NCBI GenBank assembly: GCA_036250195.1 | Contig: JAVHZZ010000011.1 | Span: forward strand, 65,647,730 to 65,711,729 | Source of the DNA: Mixophyes australis | Taxonomy: Eukaryota; Chordata; Amphibia; Anura; Limnodynastidae | Length of the DNA stretch: 64,000 nt | Direction: 5' to 3' | Shown here: piece after piece, positions 57,326-64,000 of the stretch | Position numbering within the stretch: position 1 is the first letter of the stretch | How the letters are laid out: the number at the start of each line of letters is the position of its first letter | Made by a program: the position numbers and the translations under genes | The notes under the pieces: model-generated | Database searches by the model: none | Told to the model about the DNA's origin: nothing | What the model saw: the letters and a program-made list of their open reading frames with translations, nothing else

Positions 57326-58589
57326 ATTTGTTTATTCTATAGCTGAACCGATTCTATTTAAGGCATAAACTGCATACTAAACACAAAGAATGGGTGCGAA
57401 CAGCTAGGATAGGTATAGTTATGTTAAACTCAGCACCTAGAAAATAGGAGAGTCCGCTCCTTATAGTCACTGGTAAAATAATATTCAGCGCTAGAGTCTA
57501 CCTGGTAAATGGAGTGAATTAACCTGGAGTGTATACTATACATTTATTGGACATGCTGTACATGCATTAAAAGAAATATAATTATGATTGATATTAAAAT
57601 ATACTAAAAGGTGATCATATAATTAATACTGTTGTGCACAAAGAATTGCAGGAAATGCAAAAAACATATAAAAAAATCATACAAAATGCTCCAAGAAAAT
57701 ATCATTAAAAAAAGTCCATGGCAACAATAATGAGTAGCCTCTAAGATTGAGGAGATCCAATCCTAATCGGCAATGACTCTATTGTAATGACTACCATCAG
57801 ATCTTTAAATTGTTCGCTGGTATTGTTTGGAAAATAAATCAATATACCTGCGATTATCTCTTTCTTGAGATGTCCTTGAGGGTAGATTGTTGAGGAAACT
57901 CTGTACTATCGTTGCACAGCTGCTGTGTGAAGATGTATCTTTTTGTCTCTTAATTCAGAGTGCGTTCCAGCGTGGAACGCACGCGGCTGTTTCCAGAAGG
58001 GGCGTGGTTTTCCGACGAGTTTTGTCACAGACATGTGACTTGTTCAAGGCTTGTGCTGCCAGAAACCAAACAGCGGATTGCCACATGCCCTGAAGCCACT
58101 GGACCCCGGATATAATCCTTTATAATTGGCCGGAGCTAAATCTGGCATCGGAGTGACTACACAATGACGTGGCTACACAAACCAGGTCAAGGGGCCCTCC
58201 ACACAAAAGGTCCCAGAGCCACATTAGTTCAAAGGGTGGCCAATCAGCGGAAATGCTGTATGTATTAGTCGTTGACTGCAATGCTTTCCTGCCAACTGTG
58301 CCTCGTCTGTAACAATGGAGAGAAAACTTAGTGGTGAAAACAGGTAAATGAAAACACCAGAGCCATAATAAAAGGGAGGGAGGGAGAGATTTTGTGAAGA
58401 AAAAAGATTCCTAGGCACCCCCATGGAAATAATATATAGAGGAACCCAGGGCCCACCCCTTGAATACCATTGGCTGAAAATAGGACACAAAACTTTAACC
58501 CATAATAGGTAAGTGCCATGAGAAATGCAAAACAAATTACTTTAAGTGTGTTGGGCTTTATGGCCTCTCTTGTCAAAGTTGGTTTCAAA

Positions 58590-58693
58590 TGTGTCATCAT
58601 TTGTGACCTGATCTTAGCTTGTCTCTCCATAAACTTGGACTGTTGTTGCTGAAAATTGGCTATTGATTGTACAATTTCACTTCCTGTATCCAT
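58590..58693 (-). pseudogene. Possible Harbinger accessory protein fragment
   Basis: The first 35 residues of a short frame (MDTGSEIVQSIANFQQQQSK) are helical and glutamine-rich, similar in style to the accessory protein end at 57086. Position next to the duplicated transposase exon is the main support. Confidence 0.25.
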
Positions 58694-58729
58694 GGGGGAA
58701 TTTTGTGTTTTCTGCTTCTGTGACTCTCT

Positions 58730-58876
58730 GTGCTAACTACAATAGATGTGCATTCAATGTAAGCTAACTTATGTGTCTCATTTCAGTTGATTCAGAATAT
58801 GGGTGTCGCTAATGGCTGATGACACCTCTAAAGTATCCGCAGACTCCCGCCCAGCACAAATATATTGAGGCATATA
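58730..58876 (+). pseudogene. Duplicate of the Harbinger intron/exon segment
   Basis: This segment matches 56180-56326 (CTAACTAC, GATGTG, GTTATC/GCTAAC, then TTTCAG/TTGATTCAG-ATATGGGTGT...GGCTGATGA). It holds an intron end, acceptor and first codons (DSEYGCR) of the last transposase exon, then diverges at 58877. It is from a second, truncated Harbinger copy. Confidence 0.65.
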
Positions 58877-60006
58877 AAGCCAGAAAGTGGACTCCCCTCA
58901 CATGTCTCCTCTAATGCTTCCTTTTCCTCCTTCCTGTTCCCTCTCCTTTGCCCTACTCCTATTTCTCTCCATAGCCCCAAACACTAAACAATAAAAAATA
59001 AACAAGAAGGTATAAACACAAATTACCTTCTATACTAACACTACTGCTCCTCATAACCCTATTAAAGTTCATGAAGAAGAGCCCAGGCTCATATAGTGCT
59101 AGTGAGGTCAAAATCTCCTGAAAGGTAAGCAATTCAATAGGAAACCGCCAAGAGAAAAGTTGAAATTAAAATTTTGCGATTTAAACACAAACCATCGACT
59201 TTTTAATTTTCTAAACCACCTGTGGTTCGGAGTTTTGCAAACCACCACACATCTACGGCGGCTTTACATTGAAGCCTCAAACCGCCCAATAGTAAAATTG
59301 GTAATTCGGAGCACTAAACTGACAAAAAATTGTGGCGATGAGCGGCGGTTAGTAAATCTACCCCTATATGCTTTAGTCATGGTGACAGTGATTTACTTTA
59401 AATAGGGTGAAAACCTGCAATAAGTAAACCAAATAAACAAACTACCAGATTAATTATCTATAAGATGAGCTTTTGTAGTTATGGCTCAAAAAAATCATTT
59501 TTCAGCCTGGCTAGCTCATGTGTTAACGACTATGAAACATCCAATTTCTTGTCATCACCTTTATCAAATTGTAATACTTACATTTCTTTCCTTAAGTCAC
59601 AATTTTGTGGATTGTGATGGAAATTCACAGCAGTTGGAACATGGGCTCATGAGACATTACTGCAATTTGATGTTCATCAACAGCTGTCATGTCATATTCA
59701 AAGCAGGGAAGATGAAGATGAAATATTACTGCAGTGTAATACATAAGATTCCTGTACACTCATAAAGGGGAACATGTGTGCAAAACTATCTTCATTTTCC
59801 AAGGTAAGAAACCGTGTTAGGCCAATTTTAGTTTAATTAAATAGTTACATTTACAATTGACTCAACCTCATAATAAAGCTGATAGAACAGACATACATAC
59901 ATCCGAGATTCCTCTCTTGGGTTTTTAGAGGTCCAGGACATATGCTTTGCGACAGCAGTGATTGTTTTGTTTATATTGACTACCACAAAAGCTGGAAAGG
60001 CAGTTC
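58877..60006. other. Unannotated DNA
   Basis: Short frames only. A possible Harbinger end with TTAGTAAATCTACCCC lies near 59350-59366 but lacks a matched partner that I could find. Confidence 0.4.
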
Positions 60007-60397
60007 TGGGGATATATTTACTAAACTGCGGGTTTGAAAATGTGGAGATGTTGCCTATAGCAAACAATCAGATTCTAGCTGTCATTTAGAATGTACTAAA
60101 TAAATGATAACTAGGGGCCTGATTCATTAAGGATCTTAACTTAAGAAACTTCTTATTTAAGTGTCCTGGACAAAACCATGTTACAATGCAAGGGGTGTAA
60201 ATTAGTATTCTATTTTGCACATAAGTTAACAGAATACTAATTTGCACCCCTTGCATTGTTACATGGTTTTGTCCAGGACACTTAAATAAGAAGTTTCTTA
60301 AGTTAAGATCCTTAATGAATCAGGCCCTAGAATCTGATTGATTGCTATAGGTAACATCTCTACTTTTTCAAACCTGCAGTTTAATAAATTTACCCCC
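60007..60397. mobile_element. Outer palindromic MITE (GGGGTAAATTTACTAAAC family)
   Basis: The left arm GGGGATATATTTACTAAAC...TTGCCTATAGCAAACAATCAG and the right arm (reverse) GGGGTAAATTTATTAAACTG...TACCTATAGCAATCAATCAG are inverted copies. The original centre, ATGATAACTAG/AATC, is split by the MITE at 60115-60327. Confidence 0.85.
60115..60327. mobile_element. Inner 213-bp palindromic MITE nested in the outer one
   Basis: Arms of 97 bp with about two mismatches and a loop of about 19 bases. The ends are GGGCCTGATTCATTAAGG. TAG flanks on both sides (60112-60114 and 60328-60330) give a 3-bp duplication. It shares its ends with the 311-bp elements at 33288 and 36229 and looks like a shorter, more symmetrical member. 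Confidence 0.88.
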
Positions 60398-62296
60398 TAG
60401 AGTGAGTGCCTGTGTTTTGAGTAAGACAGTGACTGAGTAAACCATTCCAGGTTTTGGCCTACCAAGTCAATGAATTTCCAGTAACTGTCAGGCCATATAA
60501 ATGTTGAAACTGTCAGCAAACTCTTTGACATTAACTTAAGGAAAAATAGTGTTGCTGACCTAAGTGAGCAATCCTGACAAAACTGTGAGTGAAAAGTGCA
60601 TATTTTTTTTACTACGGTGTCTGTTTTTTTTCCTTGTTGCTTATCGTCTGCATGGAGAAATCGGGACTAATTTTCAACAATCGCCCATTAATAAAACTAG
60701 CTATGAGGCAGTTAATTTTGTCTTGACTTGTCAGAAAATGAATGAAACCCCTCTGGTACTGATGTTGTGTGGTCACTCACTTGGGATATCCTGTTGTGTG
60801 GTGCCCAACTCGCTGTTACGGTGCAATGGACATGAATTCAAATGCCAAACTCCTCCAGCATAAATCATTGTGGTTTATAAGCACAATTTCTCCAAATGCT
60901 TCCAGCACATAAACTTCAGCTGATGTTAAGCTATAGTACTCCTTTACTCCACCTGAACTTCACTTGTTTGCGTCCATTAAATATAATTACACAGCTGCAT
61001 ACACATTGTTGCTGGGTGCAGTAGTTCTGCACCCTCTAGGAATACTTGTCTCTCTCTCTCTGACAGGAATTAAAACACAATGGGCATACTTCAGAGGTTC
61101 ATGCTCACGTTCCAAAAAAAATTGACTGACATTCCACTATCAAGGGATTCTCCTTTTCACTCTGCACCCAATCCCTCACAAGGAACCTCTTACTGCAACC
61201 TCACTGCTGCTTCTCACACTGCCACTTTCAGTTGTTATCCCAATATCAAGGGACCCTTCCATTCTTAGGAACCACACTGCAGTACTGGCAATTCAGGTAG
61301 ACCTCTTAAACATCCCAATGGTTATGGACTCTTTGTCACCTGAGGTACAGTTACAAACCACAGGTCTCCATATACAACTAACGGTGAGGATTCCATATCT
61401 CCAGATTAGCCGTCTGCCTGATTGCAGTGACCCCCCTCACATTATGGGGGCCATTTCAAGGGGGCTCTCTTAAAGGGGAAACTTCCTTTCCTAATTCAGC
61501 TCCTTCTAGCCAGTTGCCTCTGCAGCAAACCCCTTCAAATATGGGGGCCTTTTAAGGAAGCTCTACACAGGGTCTTCTTTCACATCACATGTGATTTTAA
61601 CCATTCCCACTCACCCTTCCAGGGTCTCTTTCTGTCCATACATGCCTCTCTTCTCCAGGCAAACCAATCCAAATGCTCTTTCTTTTGGGACCTTTGTTTG
61701 TGGGGACTCTCCCCCTCTTTTTCAAGTACAGCTCTCATACACAATGGCACCCACACTTTGTCTGTTGATTCTTCTGTGGTACCCCCTACAGCTGTTGCAC
61801 CCCTCTCACGAGGCTATTAATAAATGGGGAATCATTTTGTGACATTTTGTAGCCATCCACCCCTTCTGTTTTCTGCCCTCTTGTGGGTGACTGTTTCTAA
61901 TGGGGCCTTTACTGCAGGGACTATTGAGTTCCTCCTGAAGGGGATTAAGTTGTGCCTTGAAGCATTGCCACTCTCCTCCTTCCCGAGTCCCGGATCTAAA
62001 AAATGTCTATTCACCCTATTGGGCGGGAAGCCAGAATCTTTTAGACTCTAGCACCCACCTGCTCCCTCTGTCCCTGTCCACTCCCATGCTGATGACATGG
62101 ATGCCTGCACCATTGTGTGAGCACCGGAGCCCTTCCCACAAGATGAGGCACTTGCCTCTCTCTCAGTGACATCCCCCAGGGTCACTGGGGGTGGGGCTGC
62201 AAGGTAATGCTGGATGCATTAAAGATGCAAAATCCATTTGGGCTTAATTCCTCACAAGAGTGAGAAATATGCATCAACTACAAACATACACATTCT
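60398..62296. other. Unannotated DNA
   Basis: Short frames only. The stretch 61070-62200 is less AT-rich and looks repeat-derived (GGGGGCCATTTCAAGG, ATCCCCCAGGGTCACTGGGGG), but no protein family or end structure was recognised. Confidence 0.4.
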
Positions 62297-63008
62297 GGAC
62301 CTGATTCATCTTCAGATGTAAGTCCCATTGTATGTCTTGCGTGAAATTGCTCTGCACATGCTCAAAAACGGACCTTAAGCCAGTGAGCACAATTCATGCC
62401 AAACGTAAATGACACATCCAACTACCTATGACTTGAAGGATGAACGGGGGCTGGAAGGGCCGGACGTTGACAATGTACTGTAACGGTGTCATGCGCACAC
62501 ACATTTGTCTAATTAAAGCTTTGAGCATCTATTAGATATGTGTTTTTAGCGTTATTGCTTGCACTAGGGCAGGTGTAAGTGCTGACTGATAGTGATGACT
62601 GACACGTATGTATGCCAGAACACATGTTTGCAAGTAAGACAAACTATAAAAATGAATTTTATGTGCATCCTGCATTGTGTATTTCAAGTTAAAAATAATA
62701 TATTTTTATACATATGTTTTTTATTATTAATTATAGTATTAATAGCTTTAAATTCATTTTCTGAAATGTTTTTTGTTGCATGCGTTCTGATAGGAACAAC
62801 TGCATGCATTTGTGTATCCTGAAGTGTGTTCTGTTTGTCTGCATACAGCAAGTAACTTATAGCTAGAGTGTATTTATACTCATATTCAAATGGAAACATT
62901 TCTTGAGATCCACTTGAACTTGAATAAGGGAGTACATGCAAGCAAGGTACGTCCGATTTTTTGTAACGCAAGTTGCGTTCACATTGTGTTGGAAGATGAA
63001 TCAGGCCC
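62297..63008. mobile_element. Non-autonomous element with GGNCCTGATTCATCTTC ends, about 712 bp
   Basis: The left end is GGACCTGATTCATCTTC; the right end is its inverse (GGAAGATGAATCAGGCCC). The interior is AT-rich with no transposase. The ends are related in style to the GGGCCTGATTCATTAAG family. Confidence 0.65.
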
Positions 63009-64000
63009 TCTGTGTTTATAGACAACGAAGACAATACCTCAGTAATTAAAGTGATATTTGACAATACATTTTGGAAATAACATGTAATGTTAATGACAAT
63101 GAAACCAAACTGTACATAGCTGCAGCTACAATTCAACAGACACGAAAACTGCAAAAAAGGTTGAACCTCACCAACAGTGATGAAGGAAAAGAAAAACTTA
63201 TCATACGTTAATTAAAAATATAGAAATATAATTTTTCAGCCATTAAGTAAAAATGACAATACAATAAATGAAATTGTCATGGCTGCCCAGTTCAATTGCC
63301 TACAACCATTCAAACAAGTGCAGCCAGTACAATAAATGTAAGTCTTATATCATCTGTAATTTAAAATAGAACAAAAATAAGCATTGATATATTAATTGCT
63401 AAATTTGAAGCGTGTGCACATATGGCAGTCTAGGTTGTCAGGGAAATACCCCAGTAACATCAGAATGAATGTGTAGTTTATACAATATGTGAAAAGTCAT
63501 GACGTTCTCCACTGGGAGAAAAAAAATCTGGACAATGCTCTCTCTGAATGCAATAAATAAATATCAATGTGCCAGTTAAAATAATAAAAAATAAAATCTC
63601 ATATCTTATATATGTGTAAGTTATATGGATGCATCTTGAAAAACATGGACTCCGCCAGGTCATTCCATTGATTCAGTAAAACCTATAGTCAGTGGTCAAA
63701 GTGTGGGTGTATATGGGTGTATAACTATTAAATTCCATTATATTTTTCCACCACTTCCAAATTTAAATACCACCACTTTTAAATTTCCCATTCAACCATT
63801 GCCTATAATAAAAGCTATCACTATCAACCATTATTGGCAGAATCATGGAATAATTTAAAAACATAAATTAAAATGTGTCCCAGAACATTATCTGTGACTA
63901 CCCAACAATCCAAAAGTATCACTTTAGGAGTCATTCTATTCTAATTTGTATCTTTCTCGGTGTGCTGAACTGCCATGGTAGTGTAAACACCAAATTATTT
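63009..64000. other. Unannotated DNA
   Basis: No supported feature before the window edge. Confidence 0.5.

Noticed and set aside
59481..59765. 94-residue frame
   Set aside because: No motif, no compositional support and no neighbouring gene structure.
60564..60863. 99-residue frame with a hydrophobic N-terminal stretch
   Set aside because: Resembles a signal peptide by chance; no recognisable domain or splice structure.

Overview
The window looks like repeat-rich, intergenic or intronic DNA from a large amphibian genome, most likely a frog. The reasons are the mix of repeats: an L1-clade LINE, an L2-type LINE, tRNA-derived SINEs ending in an L2-like tail, a Tc1-like transposon of the frog/fish type, a Ngaro tyrosine-recombinase retrotransposon, Gypsy-type elements, and many palindromic MITEs with the terminal motifs GGGCCTGATTCATTAAG, GGGGCATATTCAATTAG, CATACTTGCC and CAGGGCC. 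No confident host gene, rRNA or tRNA gene was found. Species cannot be fixed from sequence alone.

Layout. 1-3380: minus-strand Gypsy-type element with SCAN-like gag, protease, integrase and the very start of reverse transcriptase (RT), in the unusual PR-IN-RT order of Gmr1-like elements, with its tRNA-Leu primer site and 5' LTR. 3506-3830: SINE. 4367 to about 11220: minus-strand L1-clade LINE with both reading frames open. 13553-14151: solo LTR. About 14200-17760: wreck of a second Gypsy element, split by a foldback element (15111-16094). 19-25 kb: MITEs, two hAT-like elements, SINE pieces and an 818-bp foldback element (22024-22841) with 322-bp arms. 25793-32966: a complete Ngaro element (A1 - gag-like - RT/RNase H - tyrosine recombinase - SGNH hydrolase - B1 A2 B2) whose split direct repeats match in length. 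33-41 kb: MITEs and hAT-like elements. 43083-49275: a Tc1-like transposon broken by three later insertions, one whole Gypsy element and two solo LTRs. 49665-50820: L2 LINE 3' part. 54203-54702: solo LTR of the 1-3380 element. 55690 to about 58876: decayed PIF/Harbinger transposase and associated fragments. 60007-60397: one palindromic MITE nested in another.

The genes here are transposon genes. The two freshest elements are the Ngaro (long open frames, matching terminal repeats) and the L1 (1269- and 383-codon ORFs). Several insertions can be proved from target-site duplications read directly: ATAGC, GCAAG and TGGGT for three related solo LTRs, TTCACAGC and GCATGGYC for hAT-like elements, and ATA for a MITE whose empty site survives in a paralogous copy 20.8 kb away. 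The nesting gives a relative order of events for the 43-49 kb block.
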